Below are positions 28,561 to 36,528 of a DNA stretch of 64,000 nt, one piece after another. The DNA is from Neptunitalea lumnitzerae. Its GTDB lineage: Bacteria > Bacteroidota > Bacteroidia > Flavobacteriales > Flavobacteriaceae. Position numbers and translations under genes: made by a program. Location: the NCBI RefSeq assembly GCF_027924185.1, contig NZ_BRVO01000002.1, positions 124,001-188,000 of the forward strand, given 5' to 3'. A model generated the notes under the pieces. It did not search any database. It was given only the letters and a program-made list of their open reading frames with translations, and was not told where the DNA came from. Each line of letters starts with the position of its first letter. Position 1 is the first letter of the stretch.

Positions 28561-29940
28561 TTATTTTTGTTTCTCTCTATATTCTTTCATTCCGCCAGCA
28601 TAGTTTTTTATATTGTTAAACCCATTTTTTCTCAGTAGGGAATATGCTATGGCAGCTCGGTCTCCAGATTGGCAGTGAATTACAACTTCTTTATCTGTAC
28701 TTATTTTTTCTAAGTTATCTTCTAAGGTACCAACAAAAACATTGTCGGCATTTTTTACATGATACTCATTGTATTCACTTTCATTTCTAACATCAACAAT
28801 TTGAGTATTTTTGTTATTTATGTAATCTACAAACTCTTCATAGTTGATAATATCAGCTTTTTGTAGTTCAAGGTTTAAAGTATGCACATCAGTAATAAAG
28901 CCATAAATATTATCTAAACCAATGCGCATTAATTTTCTGGTAAGATCTTCTATTTGTTCTTGTTTAGCAACAATTATAAATTGCTCTTGGTAGTTAAGCA
29001 CCCAGCCAGCCCATGTTGCAAAAGAGTTATTTCCTTGAATATTAATACTACCAGGAATAAAACCATCGGCAAATTCTGATTTATGTCTGGCATCTATAAT
29101 CTTTACCCCTCGGTTATAGGCTTGTAAAAATTCTTCTATTGAAAGTGTAGGGTGTTTAGGTACTTCAATAAGTAGCGGTCTGCTTACCTTATTAAGGTGC
29201 TTCATCATGGCAAAGTACTTCGGTGGTTCTGGTTGTCCATCAAGTAGTTCTGCTACAAATTCTTTTTGGTTATTTTTAAACTGAAAAGCCCAATTTCTAA
29301 TTTTTTCGTACCCAATGGTTGAACTTGGTACAGCGCCTAATGATTTACCACAAGCAGAACCTGCTCCATGCCCTGGCCATACTTGTATAAAATCGGGTAA
29401 ATCGGCAAATTTTTGAATAGACTCATACATTTGTACCGCTCCTTTTTCTTTTGTGTCAACAATACCAGCAGCTTTTTCCAGTAGGTCGGGTCTACCAACA
29501 TCCCCCACAAAAACAAAGTCTCCCGTAAATATCATTACAGGTTCATCTGATGCAGGATGATCGGTTAGTAAAAAACTAATACTTTCAGGAGTGTGTCCGG
29601 GTGTGTGTAGTACCTCTAAACTTAAATTACCAACCTTAATTACATCGCCATGTCTAAGACCTTCGTGCTCAAATTCATATTGCCAATCGGTGTCTCCTTC
29701 ATCAGAAAGATACATTTTGGCACCGGTAACTGCTGCTAATTCTCTTGAACCACTTAAAAAATCGGCATGAATATGAGTTTCAGCAATGTGGGTAATTTTC
29801 AAATTATTTTGTTCAGCCACCTCTAAATAGGTGTCTATATCTCTTTTAGCATCAATAACAATAGCTTCTTTTTTAGCCTGACAAGCAACTATATAACTAG
29901 CCTGAGCCAAGCTTTTATCATAAATATTTTGAAAAAACAT
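28561..29940 (-). CDS. MBL-fold hydrolase with two rhodanese domains (persulfide dioxygenase-like)
   Basis: A 459-residue cytoplasmic protein. The N-terminal metallo-beta-lactamase domain (1 to about 220) has the metal motif ETHIHADFLSG, then TPGHTPESI and FTGDFVFVGDVGRPDLL, the pattern of persulfide dioxygenase/Blh-like enzymes that oxidise glutathione or related persulfides. Two rhodanese domains follow. The first (about 265-355) lacks the active cysteine (FIIVAKQEQIED), while the second (about 365-459) keeps it in VVIHCQSGDRAAIAYS. The pair fits sulfide/persulfide detoxification. It ends at a strong terminator. The functional assignment is by family; the inactive first rhodanese is seen directly. 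Confidence 0.9.
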   Translation of the reverse strand: MFFQNIYDKSLAQASYIVACQAKKEAIVIDAKRDIDTYLEVAEQNNLKITHIAETHIHADFLSGSRELAAVTGAKMYLSDEGDTDWQYEFEHEGLRHGDVIKVGNLSLEVLHTPGHTPESISFLLTDHPASDEPVMIFTGDFVFVGDVGRPDLLEKAAGIVDTKEKGAVQMYESIQKFADLPDFIQVWPGHGAGSACGKSLGAVPSSTIGYEKIRNWAFQFKNNQKEFVAELLDGQPEPPKYFAMMKHLNKVSRPLLIEVPKHPTLSIEEFLQAYNRGVKIIDARHKSEFADGFIPGSINIQGNNSFATWAGWVLNYQEQFIIVAKQEQIEDLTRKLMRIGLDNIYGFITDVHTLNLELQKADIINYEEFVDYINNKNTQIVDVRNESEYNEYHVKNADNVFVGTLEDNLEKISTDKEVVIHCQSGDRAAIAYSLLRKNGFNNIKNYAGGMKEYREKQK

Positions 29941-30210
29941 AGTTTAATTTTTTCTTTTTAAGATACTAAATATTTACAATAAAACAGTAACAATGGTTAC
30001 TTAAGAATTGGTTAATTTATTATAAAAACACTAAGGTAATTGATTGAGAATAACCTTAAAAGGTAGTGATTAACCTATAGATTTTTAGGGGTATCCCTAA
30101 TAGATGACTCACCAGATTTGGTCATATTTGGCATATCCTAAATAGCAGCAGTTAGCCCCAAGCTTGTGTATTTAGTTTGAGAGGAAAAATCAATAATTAA
30201 ATATAGCATT

Positions 30211-30372
30211 ATGAAAAACTTAAAGAAAGCGTTACTGCTTATGGCGGTAGCATGTTGTTTTGTAACTACTAGTGGGTGTGTAGATGTAGAAGATACAGAT
30301 TGTCCTGCAGGTTATTCTTATAATTATGAGACTAAGCTTTGTGAAATGGATATATTACCAGGTGTAGAGTAA
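30211..30372 (+). CDS. Small lipoprotein, unknown
   Basis: A 53-codon frame that I translated by hand: MKNLKKALLLMAVACCFVTT followed by SGC, a good lipobox with Cys23 lipidated. The mature part is only 31 residues, acidic, with two more cysteines (DTDCPAG and TKLCEMD) that could form a disulfide. It is followed by a hairpin terminator, which supports it being a genuine transcript unit. No family recognised. Confidence 0.55.
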   Translation: MKNLKKALLLMAVACCFVTTSGCVDVEDTDCPAGYSYNYETKLCEMDILPGVE

Positions 30373-30405
30373 GCAGCTTTAAAGAAAAAGATAATCCTGT
30401 TTATG

Positions 30406-30445
30406 AAAAAGAGCTTATGAATTTACTAATTAATAAGCTCTTTTA
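30406..30445. terminator. Intrinsic terminator after the small lipoprotein gene
   Basis: AAAAAGAGCTTAT (30406-30418) is mirrored by ATAAGCTCTTTT (30433-30444), followed by a short T-run on the plus strand. It lies 33 bases past the stop of the 53-residue lipoprotein, and could also serve the convergent acidic gene at 30488. Confidence 0.7.
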
Positions 30446-30487
30446 GTATTTTGTAATAATAGAAACCGTTAGTTCCTTTAAAAGCTC

Positions 30488-30772
30488 TTATTCTTCTTCA
30501 TATACGTTGAACATAATAGCATAGCCATACTCTTCAGCCTCTTCATAAAGTTCTTTGTAGTCTTCTTCTACATTTTCTATGCTATCTAAAATTTCATAAT
30601 CTTCTTCCATTTCTGTAATTTCCCATTCTTCATCTTCAAGGTAAAATTTGAATAAGGCGTAGGCTCCATCAACATCTTTATAATCTATAAATATAGTGGC
30701 ATAAGCACCAAGTGCTTTACCAAACCACTCAGAACCTTCTTTTGGCTTTACGTCTGCAATAATTTGTAACAT
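30488..30772 (-). CDS. Small highly acidic protein, unknown
   Basis: A 94-residue protein with no signal peptide and a very acidic second half (runs such as EDEEWEITEMEEDYEI, ending YEEE). The N terminus (MLQIIADVKPKEGSEWFGK) and the alternating hydrophobic pattern suggest a small folded cytoplasmic domain. I recognise no family. It stands alone between the small lipoprotein (convergent) and the DUF2264 gene (divergent). Confidence 0.6.
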   Translation of the reverse strand: MLQIIADVKPKEGSEWFGKALGAYATIFIDYKDVDGAYALFKFYLEDEEWEITEMEEDYEILDSIENVEEDYKELYEEAEEYGYAIMFNVYEEE

Positions 30773-31024
30773 ACTTATTTTCTTTTACTTGCTAATTAAT
30801 TTTAAATAAAAGTTTCATAATTTATTATGAAATACTTCTTAGGTAAAGATAGTTGGTTTTTAATTAGAAATAGAAAGGAAATAAAGGAACGGAGTTCTTA
30901 CGAATAAATTATACCTAGTATAAGGGTGAAAATCTACACTTAATTTACCTTTTATGCTATAAAAAAATTGTATTTTACACCAACCAGTAGTGCTAACATT
31001 TGTTAGTGAAAATAAACAAAGAGA

Positions 31025-32269
31025 ATGAAGAATTTATATACATATGCATTTTTAAGCATATTATTGATTACCTGTAAACTACAAGCACAACGTAACCAAG
31101 GGTTAGAAGAAAGAAAAGTATTTGTAGAAAACCTTACTAAAATAGCAGAACCCATATTAAAAAATCTGGCTAACGATAAACTCAAGGCTACAATGCCAGT
31201 AGAAAAGGCGGCCAACCCCTATGGAGGTAGAGAAGAGGTAGTGCACTTAGAGGCTGTAGGCAGAACTTTAGCCGGTATTGCCCCATGGTTGGCACTTGGT
31301 GTTGACGCTACTAAAGAAGGAAAACTGCGCAAAAAATATATTGACTGGGCGGTAAGCGGAATTACCAATGCGGTTAACCCCGAAGCAAACGATTATTTAA
31401 ACTTTTCTGGTGAAGGACAACCTTTGGTAGATGCTGCCTTTTTTGCACAGGCTTTGTTGAGGGCTCCGCATCAATTATGGGATAATTTAGATACTACTAC
31501 CCAACAGCGGGTGTTGTTAGAGCTTAAGAAAACCAGAGCTACCTCACCACCTTATATGAACTGGTTGTTGTTTAGTGCTATGATAGAAGCTACTTTGCTT
31601 AAGTTTGAAGGTAAAGCAGATATGATGCGTATTGAGTATGCATTACTAAAACATGATGAATGGTATTTAGGAGATGGTACTTACGGAGACGGACCTAATT
31701 TTCATTGGGATTATTACAATAGCTTTGTTATTCAACCCATGTTGTTAGATATACTAGCTGTTCTAAAAGAAAAGGAAACAGCATTAGAAAGCTATAGGTA
31801 TAAAGATAAGTTTATAACCAACGCAAGTGTTTTTTATGAGAGAGCGCAACGGTATGCTGCTGTACAAGAACGTTTCATAAGTACCACTGGAACCTACCCA
31901 CCTATAGGCCGCTCGTTAGCATATAGATTTGGAGTGTTTCAGGCATTAGCACAAATAGCCCTGTTTCAGCAATTACCAGAACCCTTAGAACCTGCACAGG
32001 TGAGAGAAGCGCTATTTACTGTGGTAGAAAATCAAATAAATGCTCCAGGAACATTTGACGCAAACGGTTGGTTAACTATTGGTTTTTATGGGCATCAGCC
32101 ATCGGTAGCTGAGCCTTATATTACTACCGGTAGTTTGTATTTATGTACTACTGCATTTTTGGTGCTTGGTTTACCGGAAGATGCTCCGTTTTGGCAAGAT
32201 GCTCCAAAACCTTGGACTCAAAAACAAATTTGGGAGGGCGGCATAGTACCTATAGATCATGCACATTAG
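31025..32269 (+). CDS. Exported DUF2264 protein
   Basis: A 414-residue protein with a signal peptide ending at KLQAQ (residue 22). The body matches the DUF2264 family in my recognition: VVHLEAVGRTLAGIAPWLALG, YLNFSGEGQPLVDAAFFAQA, WLLFSAMIEATLL, and DGTYGDGPNFHWDYYNSFVIQ, then TTGTYPPIGRSLAYRFG. The fold is expected to be an alpha/alpha toroid like those of polysaccharide-processing enzymes, and the family is often found near glycan-use loci. No such locus is visible here. Likely periplasmic. The enzymatic role is unproven. Confidence 0.85.
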   Translation: MKNLYTYAFLSILLITCKLQAQRNQGLEERKVFVENLTKIAEPILKNLANDKLKATMPVEKAANPYGGREEVVHLEAVGRTLAGIAPWLALGVDATKEGKLRKKYIDWAVSGITNAVNPEANDYLNFSGEGQPLVDAAFFAQALLRAPHQLWDNLDTTTQQRVLLELKKTRATSPPYMNWLLFSAMIEATLLKFEGKADMMRIEYALLKHDEWYLGDGTYGDGPNFHWDYYNSFVIQPMLLDILAVLKEKETALESYRYKDKFITNASVFYERAQRYAAVQERFISTTGTYPPIGRSLAYRFGVFQALAQIALFQQLPEPLEPAQVREALFTVVENQINAPGTFDANGWLTIGFYGHQPSVAEPYITTGSLYLCTTAFLVLGLPEDAPFWQDAPKPWTQKQIWEGGIVPIDHAH

Positions 32270-32285
32270 TAGCTGAGTTTGTAAA

Positions 32286-32429
32286 ATGGTGGATGACTTT
32301 GGGGAAAGATTCGGGGTGAGTATTTGTTTAATAGGCTCTTTAACATACGTAAAAGGGGATCATTGGACTGTTTTTTCTGATAGTTTAAGTTATGGAGCTG
32401 GAGGAGGAATTATCAAGTTAACATTTTAG
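32286..32429 (+). pseudogene. Remnant of an RHS-type toxin tail
   Basis: A 47-codon frame whose C-terminal part (SLTYVKGDHWTVFSDSLSYG) resembles a stretch in the C-terminal domain of the orphan RHS tail at 34171 (VAVKGDNNVTADSW followed by NSFSVGYE). It has no upstream coding sequence and no ribosome-binding context. I read it as the last piece of a displaced toxin cassette. The similarity is by eye and short. Confidence 0.4.
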
Positions 32430-32508
32430 GGGATACAGATTCATGGAGTATGGTAATGGTTAACCACTATAAAAAATTGGCAGGATTAAATAAAAAACTA
32501 ATTAGAAG

Positions 32509-33261
32509 ATGTATAGAAAGTTTATGATTTTATATTTAATAGTTGTTTTATTCTCATTTGGTTGTAGTAGTGAGAATAATAATAATGATTTAAAAGTAAG
32601 AATATTAAATGAATCAATCAAAATATCAGATTCTTTAATTAAAGATAATTTTTTAACTGGGGATAGTTTTTCTGGTCAGGTTATTAATTTTGAATTCATA
32701 AATAAAAGTAAATATAATTATTTCTTTTTACCTTTTACTAATAATATGAGTCAAGGCAGTATAAGATATAATTGTTTTCCAGAATCGAATAAGGGTTTGA
32801 GTTTAACAAATCTAAAGATATACATGGAAGATATGAATAAATCACTCGAACTAAAGATACCAATATTACACAGATATCCAGACAGTCAAGTGAATATTTT
32901 GAATGAACGATTTGTAAAATTAGGAAATAAAACTATAGACCTTTATAAGGAGGATGGATATTCTGAAATATTAAAACATATGAATGCTGCGGCATATCTT
33001 ATAATACCTGCTCATTCAAAATTATATTTTGAAATACCAATAGAAATAAAGTATCATTCGATGAATGAAGAAATAACCTCCGAATTTTATGAGGTCGAAG
33101 TATATACAAACTATGCATCGTCATTATTTTTTAAAGCGGATACCACTCACATAAAGAAATATTTACCAGAAAGTTTAGTTAAAACAATAGAAGAGAATAA
33201 TTTTAAAATTTTTCATGGTGAGTTGGAGTCTAATAGAATACCTATTGAACTAAAAAAATGA
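32509..33261 (+). CDS. Lipoprotein, candidate immunity protein of the RHS-tail region
   Basis: A 250-residue lipoprotein (signal peptide with lipobox VLFSFGC, Cys19, then SSENNNN). The mature part is a beta-rich, Asn/Lys-rich domain that I do not recognise. The codon use is strikingly AT-rich compared with core genes. It follows an RHS toxin-tail remnant and precedes a broken reading frame, the position where immunity genes usually lie in such arrays. That role is inference from context only. Confidence 0.6.
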   Translation: MYRKFMILYLIVVLFSFGCSSENNNNDLKVRILNESIKISDSLIKDNFLTGDSFSGQVINFEFINKSKYNYFFLPFTNNMSQGSIRYNCFPESNKGLSLTNLKIYMEDMNKSLELKIPILHRYPDSQVNILNERFVKLGNKTIDLYKEDGYSEILKHMNAAAYLIIPAHSKLYFEIPIEIKYHSMNEEITSEFYEVEVYTNYASSLFFKADTTHIKKYLPESLVKTIEENNFKIFHGELESNRIPIELKK

Positions 33262-33314
33262 AAATAAAAACTCTAGAATACAAAATATTTTAAATGTTAT
33301 ACTAAGTAAGTATT

Positions 33315-33917
33315 ATGAAAGTTATAAAAATATTAGCTATAATTTTAATTTTAGAATTATTTAATGTAACTAATTTAAAAGGTCAAGATTGTAAAAAATA
33401 AGTTGATGTTGTATATGGGAATGAAAAAATAGAAATTACATATTTAAATGGATTTATTAATTTTTTAAATAAAGAAACGAATAAATACTTAATGAAAATC
33501 GAGTATTCATCCTTTGATGATGAAATTTTAAATTGGAAAAGTATATTATTAAATGATAGTTCTATACAAGGTTCTTTTTTAGATAAGAACATATTATTAT
33601 TGTCAGTTAAAGAGATTAATACTATGTCTAATATTTTAATTTTTAATTTAGAGACTAGAGAATTACTTAAAATTAGAGATCATAAGTTTTTAACCACCTC
33701 TTTACCTCTCGTAATGTTTAATTCAAATAAAAATAGATTAATTATTCCACATTTACCTACACTAAATGATGATGATACTTATTCATTGGATTTATATTAT
33801 TATAAAGTGGAAAATAATTCAGTAGTGTATTTATTTAATAAAGTAATCAATGAACGTGATAATATTTATGAGGAAAATGTTTTAAAAGACATTTTATTAA
33901 AACAAAATTCACAATAA
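33315..33917 (+). pseudogene. Exported protein gene interrupted by an in-frame stop
   Basis: From the ATG at 33315 the frame encodes a signal peptide (KILAIILILELFNVTNLKGQ) and then stops at TAA 33399-33401, codon 29. The same frame continues open from there to 33917 (VDVVYGNEKIEITYLNG, later LILFNLETRELL-like strands), with the next ATG at 33492. A single A-to-T change (AAA to TAA, in a run of lysine codons) would explain it. Intact, it would be a 200-residue exported beta-rich protein. No family recognised; possibly a dead immunity gene. Confidence 0.6.
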
Positions 33918-34021
33918 CAGAAAAGAATTAGATCTTGAAATGAATGTTTCCCTAGCACTGCATATGATAACAATACAAAACTACCCAATTAATGAAAGGA
34001 ATGCATTGGAGAGGAGCTGCT

Positions 34022-34052
34022 CTAGCTCCCGCAAGTGTCGCGCTAGTTGCGG
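34022..34052 (+). repeat. REP-like palindrome, copy 1
   Basis: A CTAGCTCCC head is followed by an imperfect hairpin whose outer arms are CCGCAA and TTGCGG. It shares the head, the TCGCGCTAG core and its orientation with copies at 36922 and 37534, but its outer stem differs by paired (compensatory) changes. Confidence 0.6.
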
Positions 34053-34074
34053 TGTGAGTTAGAAAGATATACAG

Positions 34075-34105
34075 AGCCCAACTTTAAAAAAGGTGGGCTT
34101 TTTAT
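34075..34105 (+). terminator. Terminator in the RHS-tail array (first)
   Basis: AGCCCA and TGGGCT frame an A/T-rich inner stem, followed by TTTTTA. No intact gene ends just upstream; it looks like the inherited 3' end of an earlier cassette. Confidence 0.6.
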
Positions 34106-34256
34106 TTGTAATAGTTTTAAAATAAGAAACTTCTTACTATATTTAAATTGATAAAAGTTTATTATTTGATTTGCCAATGATTAACAATTATTATTACGGT
34201 GCCCGCTATTACAACCCAAAAACCAGTATTTGGTTAAGTGTTGACCCGTTGACGGA
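34092..34256 (+). repeat. Direct repeat A: cassette junction plus RHS core start
   Basis: From the terminator's GGTGGGCTTTTTATTTG through a noncoding spacer into the RHS core codons, this stretch repeats at 35503-35663 with only scattered mismatches. The spacer part (GAAACTTCTTACTATATTTA) is identical in both copies. Confidence 0.75.
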
Positions 34257-34959
34257 GCAGCGTCTTGGCATCTCACCGTACAATTATGTCCAGAATAACC
34301 CTCTAAATAGGATAGATCCCACAGGAGCTCTGGATGAATCCGTACAAAATCCTGATGATATTATTTTTAGCAATAATAATGGAGAGGAGTTAGGGAGAGT
34401 TGTAATGGAAGGAGATGATATAAATATTAAAATAGATACAGACATTTCAGTTGATAATCCTGTTATAGTAAACGTTAACGATCTTAAGAAAGAGTTAGGA
34501 GTTGATAAATTAGATGCTATAGGTATAGGTGTAGAATATAGTGCAACTGTAGGAGGAGGACTTAATGCTGGTTTTGAGGCTGTATATTTTTTAAGCGGAA
34601 AAAACCAAGATGAAGCTTTTTTATATGATAAAATAGGAGGTAATGTAGGTTATGAAGGTTCTGTAGGTGCATATGGATTTGTAGCAGTAAAAGGAGATAA
34701 TAATGTTACAGCTGATAGTTGGGTTGGAAAATCTAACTCTTTTAGTGTTGGTTATGAAACATTAGGGTTTTCATACTTTTGGACTAATACAGATGGAAGC
34801 GCTGATATATTTCCAGGCTTATTAGGAGATGTTGATTGGCAAGGTGTGTCTGTCCCTGCGGGTTTGAGTGCACGTGCAGGAGGTAAATGGAGCGTTTCTG
34901 ATTATTCTTATGCAGAATGGGCTGGAGATAAAGGGAAAATTTATTCTAGTAAGAATTAG
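34171..34959 (+). CDS. Orphan RHS C-terminal tail 1 with glycine-rich toxin-like domain
   Basis: The N terminus is the end of an RHS/YD core: YYYGARYYNPKTSIWLSVDP followed by SPYNYVQNNPLNRIDPTGA (residues about 7-53). In polymorphic toxins this boundary precedes the variable toxin domain. The remaining 210 residues are glycine-rich and strand-like (IGIGVEYSATVGGGLNAGFE, VGYEGSVGAYGFVAVKG, then VSVPAGLSARAGGKW) with no motif I recognise. The frame is open back to 34147 with no core upstream. The first start codons are TTG 34171 and ATG 34177, so it is probably a silent cassette that needs recombination into a full RHS gene. A membrane protein gene follows. Confidence 0.75.
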   Translation: MPMINNYYYGARYYNPKTSIWLSVDPLTEQRLGISPYNYVQNNPLNRIDPTGALDESVQNPDDIIFSNNNGEELGRVVMEGDDINIKIDTDISVDNPVIVNVNDLKKELGVDKLDAIGIGVEYSATVGGGLNAGFEAVYFLSGKNQDEAFLYDKIGGNVGYEGSVGAYGFVAVKGDNNVTADSWVGKSNSFSVGYETLGFSYFWTNTDGSADIFPGLLGDVDWQGVSVPAGLSARAGGKWSVSDYSYAEWAGDKGKIYSSKN

Positions 34960-35030
34960 AATAATCTGTAAAAAAACATATAGATTTTAACGCATGACTC
35001 AATTTAAAAATTTTAAATTATTGACTAATA

Positions 35031-35459
35031 ATGAAAATTAGATTAGATTTCACGAATTTAAATAAGGTTTTATTATTAAATCATATAAAGGAAGAACTTA
35101 TAAAATATCAAATTAGTAAGGTCATTTTAGAAGGTGATAAACTTTTATTAAAAAATAATTTTTTTAATAATTTACAAAGTAATTTGAATCCATTTGCATA
35201 TACCAAAAAAGGAGTCATTTATATTAGTAATACAAAGACATATGATGAATTAATTTACAATTATAATTATTTTAAATTTCCTTTATATTTATGCATAATT
35301 TCATTTGTTCTTATTTTTATTTGGAACATAGCAATTCTTATTTTTCTTTATTTTTCATTCATGTCTGTTATATCTCATTATCTATTTAAATATAAACAAA
35401 AAAAAGCATTAATGTCAATACTAAAGAAATTAGAAGATGGTAGTAAGTTTTCAAATTAG
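35031..35459 (+). CDS. Two-helix membrane protein, candidate immunity to tail 1
   Basis: A 142-residue protein with a basic cytoplasmic-type N-terminal half and two adjoining membrane helices (about residues 82-120: FPLYLCIISFVLIFIWNIAI then LIFLYFSFMSVIS), ending in a Lys-rich tail. It lies 71 bases after RHS tail 1 and is followed by a terminator. Small membrane proteins in this position are often immunity proteins for membrane- or envelope-acting toxins. I recognise no family, so the role is inferred from position. Confidence 0.6.
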   Translation: MKIRLDFTNLNKVLLLNHIKEELIKYQISKVILEGDKLLLKNNFFNNLQSNLNPFAYTKKGVIYISNTKTYDELIYNYNYFKFPLYLCIISFVLIFIWNIAILIFLYFSFMSVISHYLFKYKQKKALMSILKKLEDGSKFSN

Positions 35460-35483
35460 GATATGAATAAAATAGTAAACAGA

Positions 35484-35515
35484 CACCTTTTTTAAAAAAA
35501 GAGGTGGGCTTTTTA
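35484..35515 (+). terminator. Terminator closing the tail-1 cassette
   Basis: CACCTTTTTT pairs with AAAAAAAGAGGTG, followed by GGGCTTTTTATTT. It lies 25 bases past the membrane protein's stop and passes directly into direct repeat B. Confidence 0.6.
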
Positions 35516-35663
35516 TTTGTAATAGTTTTATTTAAGAAACTTCTTACTATATTTAAATTGGTAAAATGGTTTATTCTTTGGAATACCATGGACTAGTAAT
35601 TATTATTACGGTGCAAGGTATTACAACCCAAAAACGAGTATTTGGTTAAGTGTTGACCCATTG
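35503..35663 (+). repeat. Direct repeat B: cassette junction plus RHS core start
   Basis: Second copy of the segment at 34092. It includes GGTGGGCTTTTTATTTGTAA, the same noncoding spacer, and the codons for YYYGARYYNPKTSIWLSVDP. The spacing from terminator to core is conserved within a few bases. Confidence 0.75.
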
Positions 35664-36503
35664 GCTGATAAATACCCGGGGTGGTCTCCTTATAATTATT
35701 GTATGTTGAATCCGGTGCGGTTGGTGGATCCAAATGGGATGTATGTTACTGGAGGACCAGGAGATGGAGAGAAAGATAATGAAGAAACTTATGATGAGGA
35801 TAGGAAAATATATTCAGATTATGCAAATTCACTAGCCGCTGTTGAAATTACTGGCAGAAAAAAACCAGGTCAATGGAGTAGTCAAGTAGGAATTAGTGGT
35901 TGTGCAACTTGGTCGTCGCCTTTGACAAGTATGTCTCAATTTAACGACTATTATGGTACAAATTTTGATGATGATGACTATCATGGGGCAAAGGCTTGGT
36001 ATGATAATCAGATAGAAGCAGCACGAAGAGAAGCACGTATTCAGGACTTTTACGCAGGTCGTCAAGAAATGAGTTTGGGTGTATTAGAATTGATGTATTG
36101 TATTGTTTCTACAGTGCAACTGGTTGAAGTTGGTGTGTTAGGTTATGCTGCAGTCTCAGAGTGGGGTACTGCTGCTGCTGCTAAGGGGGCATTTAGCCCA
36201 AAAGCTTTTGCTGATGATATATTTAAGTTTAATAAAGCTACTGATGGAGGTGGTGTTTTATTAAATGGAAATCCAGCTTCAGCTATCAATTCAGCAATGT
36301 ATTATGAGACTGCAGCCGAACAAGGGGCATCAATTTTTAGGTCAATCTCTCACGGACACATGTTTATGAATGGTAATAAAAGAACGGCAGTAGCAGCTTT
36401 TCAAGCATTTGCACGTCAGAACGGATTAAAGACAGTAAGTCTACAACAAATGATGAATGTTGCTACAAAGGTCTCAACAGGACAAGTAACAGATGTGTCA
36501 TAA
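35661..36503 (+). CDS. Orphan RHS C-terminal tail 2 with Doc/Fic-type toxin domain
   Basis: The open frame runs from 35565 without an ATG; the core codes YYYGARYYNPKTSIWLSVDP, then SPYNYCMLNPVRLVDPNGM. Numbering from TTG 35661, residues 27-130 are a hydrophilic linker, 137-170 a hydrophobic stretch, and about 180-280 a Fido-like domain. Its motif SHGHMFMNGNKRTAVAAF (His233 to Arg241) matches the Doc/Fic pattern HxFx(D/N)xNKR, the active site of enzymes that transfer AMP or phosphate to target proteins. A small gene follows 25 bases on, as toxin-immunity pairs do. The absence of a start and of the RHS core upstream suggests a stored cassette. Motif seen directly; toxicity inferred. Confidence 0.78.
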   Translation: MADKYPGWSPYNYCMLNPVRLVDPNGMYVTGGPGDGEKDNEETYDEDRKIYSDYANSLAAVEITGRKKPGQWSSQVGISGCATWSSPLTSMSQFNDYYGTNFDDDDYHGAKAWYDNQIEAARREARIQDFYAGRQEMSLGVLELMYCIVSTVQLVEVGVLGYAAVSEWGTAAAAKGAFSPKAFADDIFKFNKATDGGGVLLNGNPASAINSAMYYETAAEQGASIFRSISHGHMFMNGNKRTAVAAFQAFARQNGLKTVSLQQMMNVATKVSTGQVTDVS

Positions 36504-36528
36504 ATAGCCAAAATGCTCATAAAATAAG

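Noticed and set aside
28438-28638. A 66-codon plus-strand frame after the propeller-like gene
   Set aside because: It crosses the terminator at 28511 and runs into the 3' end of the MBL/rhodanese gene on the other strand; probably chance.
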